In this document: positions 1 through 7,662 of the stretch, in pieces
Position numbering within the stretch: position 1 is the first letter of the stretch
Layout of the letters: the number at the start of each line of letters is the position of its first letter
Assembly: GCF_002813295.1 (NCBI RefSeq)
Contig: NZ_PHUE01000001.1
Coordinates: forward strand, 2,976,001 to 3,040,000
Direction of reading: 5' to 3'
DNA length: 64,000 bases
Source: Flavobacterium sp. 5
GTDB taxonomy: Bacteria > Bacteroidota > Bacteroidia > Flavobacteriales > Flavobacteriaceae
Made by a program: the position numbers and the translations under genes
The notes under the pieces: model-generated
Seen by the model: only the letters and a program-made list of their open reading frames with translations
Told to the model about the DNA's origin: nothing
Database searches by the model: none

Positions 1-702
1 TTTTTCGGCTACTTTTTCGTCTATTCGAGCAGGACAAATTACATATTCTACCTGATTGGCTTCTGGATGGAATTCCATTTCTACAACTGGATAGGTTTTA
101 ATTTCTCCTTTTGGATTGCGGCATACAATTACAGCCAATTCATTTTTGAAAGGCACCATTGTTTCTGCAATACATTCTACATTGGGTAAATTTTCCAAAT
201 CAGATGTTTGTCTTATGATTTTTACACCATTGCCATCATATCCAAATTCGGTACATTTCCATACAAAAGGAAGCTGAATATTAGATTCGACTAAATCAAC
301 TACCAAGTCTTTTAAAGTCGCATATCTTTTAAAAGGAGCTGTTGGAATGTTATTTTGTATATAAAAATCCTTCTGAACGCCTTTGTTTTGAATAAGTTTC
401 AAAGTTTTTGGAGAAGGATATATTTTTTTGCCTTCGTTTTCTAATTTTTCTAATGCATCAAGATTTACCAACTCAATCTCGAAAGTTAAAACGTCAACTT
501 GCTTCCCAAAATTATAAACGGTGTCAAAATCCATCAAATCGCCTTGAACAAAATAGTTACATGCGATTTTGCTGGGAGCCTCATTGCTTGGATCTAAAAC
601 GTAAGTTTGTATGTCAAATTTTCGGGTGTCAAACAATAGCATTTTGCCTAATTGTCCGCCACCTAAGATTCCTAATTTAAAATCAGAAGAAAAATAATTC
701 AT
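1..702 (-). CDS. purK: 5-(carboxyamino)imidazole ribonucleotide synthase PurK, C-terminus outside the window
   Basis: PurK is an ATP-grasp enzyme of de novo purine synthesis that carboxylates AIR to N5-CAIR. Only the first 234 codons lie in the window; the gene runs off the left edge on the minus strand. The N-terminal nucleotide-binding motif GILGGGQLGKM is at about residues 11-21. The ATP-grasp stretch WKCTEFGYDGNG is at about residues 150-160, followed by AETMVPFKNELAVIV. The ATG at 702 puts the glycine motif where it normally sits in the family. A flavobacterial -7 box lies 46 bases upstream. Neighbouring hpt and adk on the other strand are also purine genes, but they form a separate unit. 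Confidence 0.95.
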   Translation of the reverse strand, partial: MNYFSSDFKLGILGGGQLGKMLLFDTRKFDIQTYVLDPSNEAPSKIACNYFVQGDLMDFDTVYNFGKQVDVLTFEIELVNLDALEKLENEGKKIYPSPKTLKLIQNKGVQKDFYIQNNIPTAPFKRYATLKDLVVDLVESNIQLPFVWKCTEFGYDGNGVKIIRQTSDLENLPNVECIAETMVPFKNELAVIVCRNPKGEIKTYPVVEMEFHPEANQVEYVICPARIDEKVAEK

Positions 703-748
703 TGCGATTGTATTTACTTTGTCTGCTCAGCACATTGCCTAGCATTTG

Positions 749-756
749 CAAAGATA
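749..756 (-). promoter_or_regulatory. -7 box of a flavobacterial promoter for purK
   Basis: Read on the minus strand, this is TATCTTTG, a full match to the Bacteroidota -7 consensus TAnnTTTG. It lies 46 bases before the purK start. No convincing TTG -33 element was found at the usual distance, so only the -7 part is claimed. Confidence 0.55.
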
Positions 757-782
757 CTTTTTCCTAATTGATTAAGAAAATG

Positions 783-1331
783 CTATTTTATTTTCTTCAA
801 AACTTCTTTGGCTACAGCCTTATAAGCGGCACTATGATTTGGGAAATCTTTGGTAATTATAATTTTTAGTTCAGGATGTATCCAATCATAATACTGACCC
901 AAAAGATATAAAGTGCGAATCGAATAAGCTTTGGTTGCTACTTTGACATCATTAATCAGCCAATCAAAAGAGCTTTCGATGATTGCTTCCAAATGTTTTT
1001 CGGTAAGCGGTATTTCCTTCTTTTTATAATGAGATAATACTAAAAGCTGACAAATTTTTGATATTGGCCGTATTGAACTTTCGTCTTTTAGGTTTTTGAT
1101 ATTGGAACAAAAAAAATCCAAATAATCTTCAAGCCATTCTAATTTTTGGTAGCATACAAATTCTAGAATCCAACAGGCTTTTGAAGAATTTTTATCCAAA
1201 ACCTGAAAAGAAAGTCGAATTAATTCAGTAAAAAGTTCTGAATTTTCGAGTACTTCATCAGCATATTTTTGTCTGTTGGCTCTATGCCCAGTCACATATT
1301 CTAATTTTTTTTGAAATTCAGTAAGCATCAT
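783..1331 (-). CDS. Conserved hypothetical alpha-helical protein, about 182 residues
   Basis: I do not recognise a defined function. The protein is rich in leucine, lysine and glutamate, with helix-like spacing throughout (for example LFTELIRLSFQVLD and CWILEFVCYQKLEWLEDYLDFF). This resembles a HEAT-like helical repeat protein. No signal peptide, membrane span or catalytic motif is visible. The open frame extends upstream to 1361, but the first ten codons look non-conserved, so one of the two adjacent ATG codons near 1331/1328 is the likelier start. From memory, similar flavobacterial proteins are sometimes labelled adenylosuccinate lyase; nothing in this sequence supports that activity. It lies upstream of purK in the same direction, but purK has its own -7 box. 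Confidence 0.7.
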   Translation of the reverse strand: MMLTEFQKKLEYVTGHRANRQKYADEVLENSELFTELIRLSFQVLDKNSSKACWILEFVCYQKLEWLEDYLDFFCSNIKNLKDESSIRPISKICQLLVLSHYKKKEIPLTEKHLEAIIESSFDWLINDVKVATKAYSIRTLYLLGQYYDWIHPELKIIITKDFPNHSAAYKAVAKEVLKKIK

Positions 1332-1368
1332 CTGTAAATTTGATTGAAAAGTACAAATCAATTTACAA

Positions 1369-1395
1369 TTGTCAAAAGTGAAATCCCTATCTTTG
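1369..1395 (+). promoter_or_regulatory. Promoter of hpt
   Basis: A TTG at 1369-1371 is followed after 16 bases by TATCTTTG at 1388-1395, which matches the Bacteroidota -7 consensus TAnnTTTG. The -7 box ends 25 bases before the GTG start of hpt. The spacing to the TTG is at the short end, so the -33 assignment is less certain than the -7. Confidence 0.55.
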
Positions 1396-1420
1396 CCAAA
1401 TATTTTTAAAACACTAAACT

Positions 1421-1951
1421 GTGATACAACTACACGATAAACAATTTGTTCCGTTTATTTCGGCCAAAGAGATAAACTTCGCTTTAGAAAAAATGGTAGC
1501 ACAAATAGAAGACGATTTTTTTGACGAAACACCAATTTTTATTGGAGTCTTAAACGGTTCTTTTATGGTAGTTTCCGATTTTTTAAAATTATACAAGAAA
1601 CCATGTGAAGTTTCTTTTATCAAATTAGCTTCTTACGAAGGAACATCTTCTACCGATTCGGTTAAGCAATTAATCGGTTTAAATCAGGATTTAACGGGTA
1701 GAACCGTAATTGTTTTAGAGGATATTATCGATACTGGAAACACTTTAGAGGAATTAAAACACTTGTTCAAAAGTCAAAATGTTAAGCATTTTAAAATTGC
1801 TACACTTTTTTTCAAACCAGAAGCTTTCAAAAAAGATATAAAAATCGACTATGTTGGAATACGAATTCCTAACAAATTTATTGTTGGTTTTGGATTGGAT
1901 TACGATGGTTTAGGTAGAAATTTACCTGAAGTGTATCAATTAAAAGAGTAA
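1421..1951 (+). CDS. hpt: Hypoxanthine phosphoribosyltransferase
   Basis: This enzyme salvages hypoxanthine or guanine with PRPP to give IMP or GMP in the cytoplasm. The PRPP-binding loop VIVLEDIIDTGNTL is at residues 96-109, with the two acidic residues and DTG typical of type I phosphoribosyltransferases. The length of 176 residues is normal for the family. The start is a GTG directly preceded in frame by a stop (TAA at 1415-1417), so no longer version is possible. A promoter lies just upstream. The adenylate kinase gene follows 33 bases later in the same direction, and the two purine-nucleotide genes are probably co-transcribed. Confidence 0.95.
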   Translation: MIQLHDKQFVPFISAKEINFALEKMVAQIEDDFFDETPIFIGVLNGSFMVVSDFLKLYKKPCEVSFIKLASYEGTSSTDSVKQLIGLNQDLTGRTVIVLEDIIDTGNTLEELKHLFKSQNVKHFKIATLFFKPEAFKKDIKIDYVGIRIPNKFIVGFGLDYDGLGRNLPEVYQLKE

Positions 1952-1984
1952 CTAAAAATAGTAAAAACCATATATAAAAAAGGA

Positions 1985-2557
1985 ATGATCAATATTGTTT
2001 TATTTGGAAAGCCAGGAGCAGGAAAAGGAACTCAGGCAGAATTTTTAAAAGAAAAATACAATTTACAACACATTTCAACAGGAGATGTTTTTCGTTATAA
2101 TTTAAAAAATGACACTCCATTAGGTAAAGAAGCTAGAGTCTTTATGGATGCTGGAGATTTAGTTCCAGACGAATTAACCACAAAAATGCTTATTGACGAA
2201 GTAAACAAGCACTTGGATTCAAACGGAATTTTATTCGACGGATATCCAAGAACTATTGGTCAAGCCGAAGCATTGGATGCGTTTTTGCCAACTATTGGTT
2301 CAAAAGTTGCAGCAACAGTAGCGCTAGAAGCCGATGATAATATATTAGTAGCTAGATTATTGGAAAGAGGAAAAACTAGTGGAAGAATTGACGATCAAGA
2401 CGAAGAAAAAATCAGAAATCGTTATCAGGAATATAATGAAAAAACGGCTCCGCTAATTGGATATTACAAAGAGCAAAATAAGTTTCATGCTGTAAACGGA
2501 ATAGGAACTATTCAAGAAATTACAGAAAGACTTACAGCAGTTATCGATAATTTATAG
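1985..2557 (+). CDS. adk: Adenylate kinase (short-lid form)
   Basis: Adenylate kinase interconverts ATP + AMP and 2 ADP. The P-loop GKPGAGKGTQ is at residues 8-17. The AMP-binding stretch follows (STGDVFRYNL), then FDGYPRT at about residues 80-86. The LID region RGKTSGRIDDQDEEKIRNR is short and has no cysteines, so this is the non-zinc, short-lid form of 190 residues. It sits 33 bases downstream of hpt in the same orientation. A dispersed repeat element begins almost at its stop codon. Confidence 0.97.
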   Translation: MINIVLFGKPGAGKGTQAEFLKEKYNLQHISTGDVFRYNLKNDTPLGKEARVFMDAGDLVPDELTTKMLIDEVNKHLDSNGILFDGYPRTIGQAEALDAFLPTIGSKVAATVALEADDNILVARLLERGKTSGRIDDQDEEKIRNRYQEYNEKTAPLIGYYKEQNKFHAVNGIGTIQEITERLTAVIDNL

Positions 2558-2559
2558 GA

Positions 2560-2702
2560 GCAATCTCCAGCTGTACGTTACAAGTCACAGCCATAAAATA
2601 ACTATTTTTCTATGTCATAAAAGGAGCTTCCGCTGGTCGCTCTTTTATGACAAGAAAAATTAGTTTTTTATAGCCATGAGCTTTCCACTACCATCTGGGC
2701 TA
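2560..2702. repeat. Dispersed hairpin-containing repeat, copy A
   Basis: This non-coding stretch is clearly related to 15517-15635. Shared blocks in the same order are CAAGTC, AACTATTTTTCTA, ATAAAAGGAGCT, GCTCTTTTAT, CAAGAAAAAT and ATCTGGGCTA. At 2614-2651, GTCATAAAAGGAGC can pair with GCTCTTTTATGAC around an 11-base loop with a single bulged base. The repeat fills the gap between adk and the next gene. The end motif, read on the other strand, is TAGCCCAGAT, which resembles the start of the element at 6552. Function unknown; it could act as a weak 3' end structure for adk. Confidence 0.6.
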
Positions 2703-2756
2703 AAAAATAACAACAGGATTTGAAAGAATCCAAAATATAAACGAACAACCAAAACA

Positions 2757-4031
2757 TTGGAAATAGTAATAATATTTTTTCTAATACTCTTAAACGGGGT
2801 TTTCTCTATGTCTGAAATCGCATTGATTTCGGCACGAAAAAACAGATTGGAAACCGCTGCCAAAAAAGGCAACAAAAATGCCCAAATCGCTTTAGATTTA
2901 GCTAATTCGCCTAATAAATTTTTGTCAACAGTACAAATAGGAATTACTCTTATTGGAATCCTGACAGGTATTTTTAGTGGAGACAAAATTACTTCCGATG
3001 TAGAAACATTCGTAAAAGGATTTCATGTATTGATTCCTTATGCGCATTCAATAGCTGTAGGGATTGTTGTGGTAACATTGACATTCTTTTCTTTGGTATT
3101 AGGAGAATTGTTTCCAAAAAGAATTGGTTTAAACTACCCCGAAGGAATTGCAAAAGCTGTTGCTATGCCGATGAAAATAATTTCGATAGTTACCGCACCT
3201 TTTATATGGCTGTTAACGACTTCGACCGATTTTCTGTTGGATGTTTTGCGAATAAAACCTACCGCAGATGGAAAAGTAACCGAGGAAGAGATAAAAGCCA
3301 TCATCAAAGAAGGAACCGAAGGAGGAGAAGTTCAGGAAATAGAACAAGATATCGTAGAACGTGTTTTTCATATTGGTGATAGAAAAATCAATTCGTTGAT
3401 GACCCATAGAAAATCAGTTATGATGCTGCCTTTGCATGCCGATAAAAGCAAGGTAAGAGAATTTATGATTCAAGAACTGCACTCTATTTATCCAGTTTAT
3501 AACGAAAACCATGATGATATTGTTGGAGTAGTCAATTTGAAAAATATCTTTGCTAATGTTGATAATGACAATTTTAATTTAGCCGAAATTATGACTGAAG
3601 CTCCGTTTATGATGGAGCAAACGACTGCTTATAAAGCGTTGGAACAATTTAAAAAATCAGGAATTCATTATGCATTGGTTTCCGATGAATATGGTGTTTT
3701 TCAAGGAATCATTACGTTGAATGATATTTTGGAAGCCTTGGTTGGAAATGCATCTGATTTTTATAAAGATGATTTTAAATTAATCGAAAGAGAGGATGGA
3801 ACCTGGATGGTAGATGGACATTATTCGCTACACGATTTCCTTACTTATTTTGAATTGGATGATTTGATAAATGATTATGAAGTGACCACGGTAAGTGGAT
3901 TAATAATGACCGAATTGGCTCATATCCCGAAAGAAGGAGAAAAGTTGATTTGGCAAAAATTTGTGTTGGAGGTCATCGACATGGATGGCGTGAAGATTGA
4001 TAAAGTAATGGTGAAAGCCTTAAAACAATAG
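2757..4031 (+). CDS. CNNM/CorC-family membrane protein with CBS domains (hemolysin-like, probable ion transporter)
   Basis: The 424-residue protein starts with a DUF21/CNNM-type membrane domain. Hydrophobic spans occur at about residues 1-20, 95-120 and 135-160. Two CBS domains follow at about residues 215-330, and a C-terminal CorC/HlyC domain of about 80 residues ends the protein. Family members export or sense Mg2+ or Co2+; 'hemolysin' is a historical label. The start is a TTG: an in-frame TGA at 2721 has no ATG between it and 2757, and the next ATG (residue 18) would cut off the first membrane span. The gene stands alone between a dispersed repeat and obg. Confidence 0.88.
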   Translation: MEIVIIFFLILLNGVFSMSEIALISARKNRLETAAKKGNKNAQIALDLANSPNKFLSTVQIGITLIGILTGIFSGDKITSDVETFVKGFHVLIPYAHSIAVGIVVVTLTFFSLVLGELFPKRIGLNYPEGIAKAVAMPMKIISIVTAPFIWLLTTSTDFLLDVLRIKPTADGKVTEEEIKAIIKEGTEGGEVQEIEQDIVERVFHIGDRKINSLMTHRKSVMMLPLHADKSKVREFMIQELHSIYPVYNENHDDIVGVVNLKNIFANVDNDNFNLAEIMTEAPFMMEQTTAYKALEQFKKSGIHYALVSDEYGVFQGIITLNDILEALVGNASDFYKDDFKLIEREDGTWMVDGHYSLHDFLTYFELDDLINDYEVTTVSGLIMTELAHIPKEGEKLIWQKFVLEVIDMDGVKIDKVMVKALKQ

Positions 4032-4111
4032 TTATCAGTATTTAGTTTTTGGGATTCAGTTATTAAACTGACAACTAAAAACGGATTGCTGATTGCTGAA
4101 AATTAAAGAAA

Positions 4112-5113
4112 ATGACAGAAGGGAATTTTGTAGATTACGTAAAAATTTATGTTTCATCCGGTAAAGGAGGAAAGGGGTCTACGCATTTGCATAGAGAAAA
4201 ATTTATTCAATATGGTGGTCCTGATGGTGGAGATGGTGGTCGTGGTGGACACGTTTATTTGGTAGGAAACAAGGCACTTTGGACTTTGTTTCACTTAAAA
4301 TTTGCTCGTCATATCAAAGCGGGTTACGGTGGTGATGGAAGTGGTGATAGAAGTACAGGAGCAGATGGTGAAGATAAATACATCGAAGTTCCGTTAGGGA
4401 CTGTTGTAAAAGATAAAGAAACAGGTGAAACTTTATTCGAAATCACAGATGACGGAGAGAAACAAGTGCTGTGTCGTGGTGGAAAAGGTGGTTTAGGAAA
4501 CTGGCACTTTAGAAGTTCAACAAATCAAACGCCAAGATATTCTCAACCGGGTTTACCTGGTGTAGAAATGGATGTGATTCTGGAACTTAAAGTTCTTGCC
4601 GATGTTGGTTTGGTAGGTTTTCCTAATGCTGGAAAATCAACTTTATTATCAGTGTTGACATCTGCAAAACCAAAAATTGCTGATTATCCTTTTACAACTT
4701 TAAAACCAAACCTTGGAATCGTTGCTTACAGAGATTTTCAATCGTTTGTAATTGCAGATATTCCTGGAATTATTGAAGGTGCTGCCGAAGGAAAAGGATT
4801 GGGTCATTATTTCTTACGTCATATTGAGCGTAACTCAACGTTGTTGTTTTTAGTTCCTGTTGATACTCCAAATATTAAAGAAGAGTATGATATTTTGGTA
4901 AATGAATTGACGAAGTACAATCCCGAAATGCTAGATAAAGAGCGTTTGTTAGTGATTTCGAAAATGGATATGCTGGATGATGAATTGAAAGCAGAATTAA
5001 AAACGCAATTAGACGAAGATTTCAAAGAGACTCCTTATATGTTTATTTCATCCGTTGCCCAACAAGGATTGACTGAATTGAAAGACAAGCTTTGGAAAAT
5101 GCTTAATGAATAA
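4112..5113 (+). CDS. obg: GTPase Obg (ribosome assembly)
   Basis: Obg is an essential GTPase that associates with the 50S subunit and links ribosome maturation to growth. The N-terminal glycine-rich Obg fold spans about residues 1-160 ([36 protein letters not shown]). The G domain begins with GFPNAGKST at residues 169-177 and includes DIPG at about residue 215 and SKMD at about residue 287. The 333-residue protein lacks the long C-terminal extension seen in some firmicute and proteobacterial homologues. A strong terminator follows 19 bases after the stop, so it ends its transcript. Confidence 0.97.
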   Translation: MTEGNFVDYVKIYVSSGKGGKGSTHLHREKFIQYGGPDGGDGGRGGHVYLVGNKALWTLFHLKFARHIKAGYGGDGSGDRSTGADGEDKYIEVPLGTVVKDKETGETLFEITDDGEKQVLCRGGKGGLGNWHFRSSTNQTPRYSQPGLPGVEMDVILELKVLADVGLVGFPNAGKSTLLSVLTSAKPKIADYPFTTLKPNLGIVAYRDFQSFVIADIPGIIEGAAEGKGLGHYFLRHIERNSTLLFLVPVDTPNIKEEYDILVNELTKYNPEMLDKERLLVISKMDMLDDELKAELKTQLDEDFKETPYMFISSVAQQGLTELKDKLWKMLNE

Positions 5114-5132
5114 CAATCTAAGTTTTATATAC

Positions 5133-5166
5133 AAAAGGTGTTCTAGTGATAGAGCACCTTTTTTTG
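5133..5166 (+). terminator. Rho-independent terminator after obg
   Basis: AAAAGGTGTTCTA pairs with TAGAGCACCTTTT, 13 positions with one T-G wobble, around the loop GTGA. A run of T residues follows. It lies 19 bases after the obg stop. Confidence 0.85.
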
Positions 5167-5300
5167 TTCGACTAGGTACTATTGTAGTAGAACTTTACAT
5201 AATTTTATATATTAGCAGGATAGCAGTAAATGTTACTCAGTAGTGAGTATATAATAGTTAACGAGAATACCAAACCGGAATAGTTAAAATCAGAACCAAA

Positions 5301-5423
5301 ATGAATATAGGCATAGCAACTTTAGCAACGTTTATTTTAGCTTTATTTTTAGCTTTAATTGGAGGTTATATTTCATGTTTTTTCACTTCGAAGTCCAAAA
5401 AGCGATTGGAAATATTGTTTTAG
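5301..5423 (+). CDS. Possible 40-residue small membrane protein
   Basis: I do not recognise this ORF. It would encode a peptide with one strongly hydrophobic segment (residues 4-28, IGIATLATFILALFLALIGG and onward), followed by a basic tail (SKSKKRLE), the layout of a small single-span membrane protein. Its start context AACCAAAATGAATA is nearly the same as that of the hypothetical gene at 5834. It lies alone in the 720-base gap after obg. Alternatively it could be a chance ORF or a remnant. Conservation in related genomes would decide. Confidence 0.35.
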   Translation: MNIGIATLATFILALFLALIGGYISCFFTSKSKKRLEILF

Positions 5424-5598
5424 CCATGAGAAAAGATTTGCTTGGAAAAACAAATTTGACATTTAAAATTTTTCAATATACAGACGTTATAGATAGAAAT
5501 TGACCAGCTAGTGTGAGCTTCTAGCTCTTATCAATAATCATCTCTTGTCCTAAAATAAGTTTTACAAAAGTAATTATTTTATTAAGATTACGGAGCTA

Positions 5599-5764
5599 CT
5601 AACGGAGATTCCTCCTTCGTCGGAATGACAATATTGTGGTTAATCTTTGAGTAGAAAAAGTCGTGATGGATTTTATACAAACTTTTTTCAACAGACTATT
5701 GCGTAAAGAAAACACAAGTAGCTCGTCAATATTGTCATTCCGACGAAGGAGGAATCTCCGTTAG
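5599..5764. repeat. REPIN/MITE-like element with perfect 38-bp inverted ends
   Basis: The segment 5599-5636 is a perfect inverted copy of 5727-5764. Both contain CATTCCGACGAAGGAGGAAT on one strand. A 90-base spacer without coding content separates them, giving a 166-base element. From memory, this short sequence recurs between genes in many Bacteroidota genomes, as do REP sequences moved by single-copy RAYT transposases. No transposase is encoded nearby, so the element would be non-autonomous. The paired arms would form a very stable hairpin if transcribed. Confidence 0.7.
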
Positions 5765-5833
5765 AAACTCTTGCCAGCAGCGGAAAAGTTTGAGTTAACA
5801 TATCATAGAACATGAATAATACCAACAACCAAA

Positions 5834-6178
5834 ATGAATAACTATAACTTTAACAACAAAAAATTTGCACTAATTCAAAATACTGAAAGTGGAGAAGTAA
5901 ACTCGGAAACTGTTTTTGAATATAGTCAAGATGGTAATCTTGTAACTGCCGACTATTTTGGCGGAACTATAAAATATGGTAAAATTATAGCTGACTTGAA
6001 AGGCGATGAATTGAATATGTTGTATCAATGTTTGACAACAGACAATTTATTGAAAGCTGGCAAAGCTATTGCAAAAATCTCTTTGACAGACAGCGGGAAA
6101 ATAAAATTGAGTTTAAATTGGGAATGGCTGACAGACGGAAGCGAAAAAGGGAAATCTGAATACATAGAAGTCGAATAA
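5834..6178 (+). CDS. Small conserved hypothetical protein, 114 residues
   Basis: The protein has alternating polar and hydrophobic residues typical of a beta-sheet fold. Features include FEYSQDGNLVTADYFGGTIKYGKI in the N-terminal half and KISLTDSGKIKLSLNWEWLTDGSEKGKSEYIEV at the C-terminus. No signal peptide, membrane span or known catalytic motif is visible. From memory, short Bacteroidota proteins of this pattern are often labelled n-acetylglutamate synthase, but at 114 residues without an acetyltransferase motif that name is probably spurious. The start is the ATG in the AACCAAAATGAATA context. A very strong terminator follows 43 bases after the stop. Confidence 0.75.
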   Translation: MNNYNFNNKKFALIQNTESGEVNSETVFEYSQDGNLVTADYFGGTIKYGKIIADLKGDELNMLYQCLTTDNLLKAGKAIAKISLTDSGKIKLSLNWEWLTDGSEKGKSEYIEVE

Positions 6179-6220
6179 TTATTCCCCCGTAAGTTGAAAC
6201 TTTGATTCAACTAAAGAATA

Positions 6221-6262
6221 AAAAAGAGGTTATTTCACAACTTGTGAAATAACCTCTTTTTT
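6221..6262 (+). terminator. Strong Rho-independent terminator
   Basis: A perfect inverted repeat, AAAAGAGGTTATTTCACAA with its complement TTGTGAAATAACCTCTTTT, is separated by a single base and followed by T residues. A few inner pairs would open to form the loop. It ends the 114-residue gene. Its A-rich left flank means it could also work for the converging minus-strand gene at 6658. Confidence 0.85.
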
Positions 6263-6272
6263 ATTGCTTTTA

Positions 6273-6492
6273 TATAAATAGACTATACAATTAGTATAGT
6301 TTAATTATACTTTTTATATAAATAAATTATACGTTTAATATAAATGAATTATACCTTTTGTATAATTTAATTATCCAATTAGTATAATTAAATTATACTT
6401 TTTATATAAATGAATTATACTTTTCGTATAATTTAATTATACCTTCTATATAAATGAATTATACTTTTAATATAATTGTGCTATACCATTTG
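6273..6492. repeat. Tandem array, ten 22-bp units, extremely AT-rich
   Basis: Ten successive units of exactly 22 bases start at 6273, 6295, 6317, 6339, 6361, 6383, 6405, 6427, 6449 and 6471. Each begins TATA or close to it, and most contain AATTATAC at the same offset. The core TATAAATGAATTATAC recurs, alternating partly with TATAATTTAATTATA, which is close to palindromic. No spacer separates units, and no protein is encoded. The period is about two turns of DNA. It sits between two converging genes. Confidence 0.85.
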
Positions 6493-6551
6493 TATGATTT
6501 TGGTAATTATATAGATTAGTAATCCTTCCAAAAATGCAAAATTCTTACTAA

Positions 6552-6641
6552 CTAGCCCTGATGGAAGCGGCATCCCCGCTTTTTCTGCGGGAATATAGCG
6601 GACAGCAGGAACCCATATTTCCTGAAAATGCCTTATGTTTC
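6552..6641. repeat. Dispersed repeat, copy B (CTAGCCC...GGAAGCGG type)
   Basis: The stretch begins CTAGCCCTGATGGAAGCGG, followed by a CCCCGC..GCGGG hairpin, then ATAGCGGACAGCAGGAA. From memory this opening and the 'AGCGGACAGCAGGAA' segment recur downstream of genes in many Flavobacterium genomes. The first bases match the reversed end of copies A (2560-2702) and C (15517-15635) over about 11 positions; beyond that the relation is weak. It lies just downstream of the stop of the minus-strand gene at 6658. Confidence 0.5.
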
Positions 6642-6657
6642 GCTCCTTTAAATACTT

Positions 6658-7647
6658 TTAGTCGTTATACATATCAAATAGATATTCTAAGGTTTCAGGA
6701 ATGTTGTTGGCTTTCATAGTTGGGTATTTTACTCTGGAATTGAGCCAGTTTTCGATAACTAAATAAAAGTCATCTGCGACATCATAAACTACTGGAACGC
6801 CTAGTTTTTTGAGAGCTGCAGCATTGCATTCCTGTTCGTAATGCTGACGAATAGGAATGGAGAGTATTTTTTTGCCAAGATATAAAGCTTCGGATGGGGT
6901 TTCGAATCCACCGCCTGTAATGATTCCTTCGCAGTTGATAAGGCTTTTATTAAAATAGTCTTGGTTGACAGGGTAATACGTGATGTTTTTTACGGTGTGT
7001 TTGGTTTTTATATCATTTAGAAACCAATGAAACGATAAATTAGGAAGTTTGTTGAATGCTTTTTCTAAACAATCCTTCTGGAAGGAAGGCAGATAAACAG
7101 TGATGTGACCCTTGTTTTTGGGATTGGCATTTATGATTTCATCTTTGATAACGGGTGGGAAAATAAAATCGTCATATTTGTCAAAATGCAGACCAATATT
7201 CTTTGGCGAAGGTGCATAGTGTTTTAGAATCATTTCGCCCATGACGCTTTTCTTTTCGGGTCTGGGAGTGTGAGGAGATATAAAACTGGCTTGATGACCA
7301 AATTGTACGGAATGTACTTTTTGCATTTTGCACGCCAACGCAGTAATCGAATCAAAATCGTTGATAACCACATCGTAATTTTTTAGCGGTAATATATCGG
7401 CATCTTTATAGATTTGTCTTGGTTTGACATTCCTGACAATGTCCCAATAATTCAAACCGCCACATTTACTGTAATGCAAGCTGCAACCTTCGCTTTTGAA
7501 TTTTATGGGCAAATTAATATCGAGCGTTGCATTGTTGCCACTAAGGAAAAAATCGACTTCGCCATATTTTTGTAGATAGGGATATAATTGAATGGCTCTG
7601 CTGATGTGTCCATTGCCTGTTGCCTGAATAGCGTAAAATATTTTCAT
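6658..7647 (-). CDS. GT-B-fold glycosyltransferase, MurG-like
   Basis: This 329-residue cytoplasmic or membrane-associated protein resembles the MurG/UDP-glycosyltransferase superfamily. The N-terminal acceptor-side glycine motif ATGNGHISRA is at residues 9-18. The donor-binding region near the C-terminus reads ITGGGFETPSEALYLGKKILSIPIRQHYEQECNA. No signal peptide or clear membrane span is visible. It lies 15 bases downstream of an LpxH-like phosphoesterase in the same direction, so the pair is probably one operon acting on an envelope lipid or glycolipid. The exact sugar and acceptor cannot be read from the sequence. Confidence 0.8.
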   Translation of the reverse strand: MKIFYAIQATGNGHISRAIQLYPYLQKYGEVDFFLSGNNATLDINLPIKFKSEGCSLHYSKCGGLNYWDIVRNVKPRQIYKDADILPLKNYDVVINDFDSITALACKMQKVHSVQFGHQASFISPHTPRPEKKSVMGEMILKHYAPSPKNIGLHFDKYDDFIFPPVIKDEIINANPKNKGHITVYLPSFQKDCLEKAFNKLPNLSFHWFLNDIKTKHTVKNITYYPVNQDYFNKSLINCEGIITGGGFETPSEALYLGKKILSIPIRQHYEQECNAAALKKLGVPVVYDVADDFYLVIENWLNSRVKYPTMKANNIPETLEYLFDMYND

Positions 7648-7662
7648 TTCTGTATATTTTGT

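Larger units (their letters stand above)
5114..5833. other. 720-base gap between obg and the small hypothetical gene
   Basis: The gap holds the obg terminator, one possible 40-codon membrane ORF (5301-5423) and the 166-base inverted-repeat element. A small hairpin, AGCTAG..CTAGCT, lies near 5507-5527. I see no other gene, RNA or promoter that I can support. Confidence 0.6.
6179..6657. other. 479-base convergent intergenic region
   Basis: Between the 114-residue gene and the converging glycosyltransferase gene lie a terminator (6221-6262), the 22-bp tandem array (6273-6492) and a dispersed repeat (6552-6641). No gene is seen. Confidence 0.7.

Noticed and set aside
408..680. 90-codon plus-strand frame inside purK
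   Set aside because: It lies wholly within the conserved minus-strand purK coding region, and its translation has no recognisable pattern.
2660..2986. 108-codon minus-strand frame overlapping the CNNM/CorC-like gene
   Set aside because: It is a shadow of the opposite strand and partly of the dispersed repeat; no family features.
6273..6492. CRISPR array
   Set aside because: Units are contiguous with no unique spacers, the repeats are degenerate and extremely AT-rich, and no cas genes are present.
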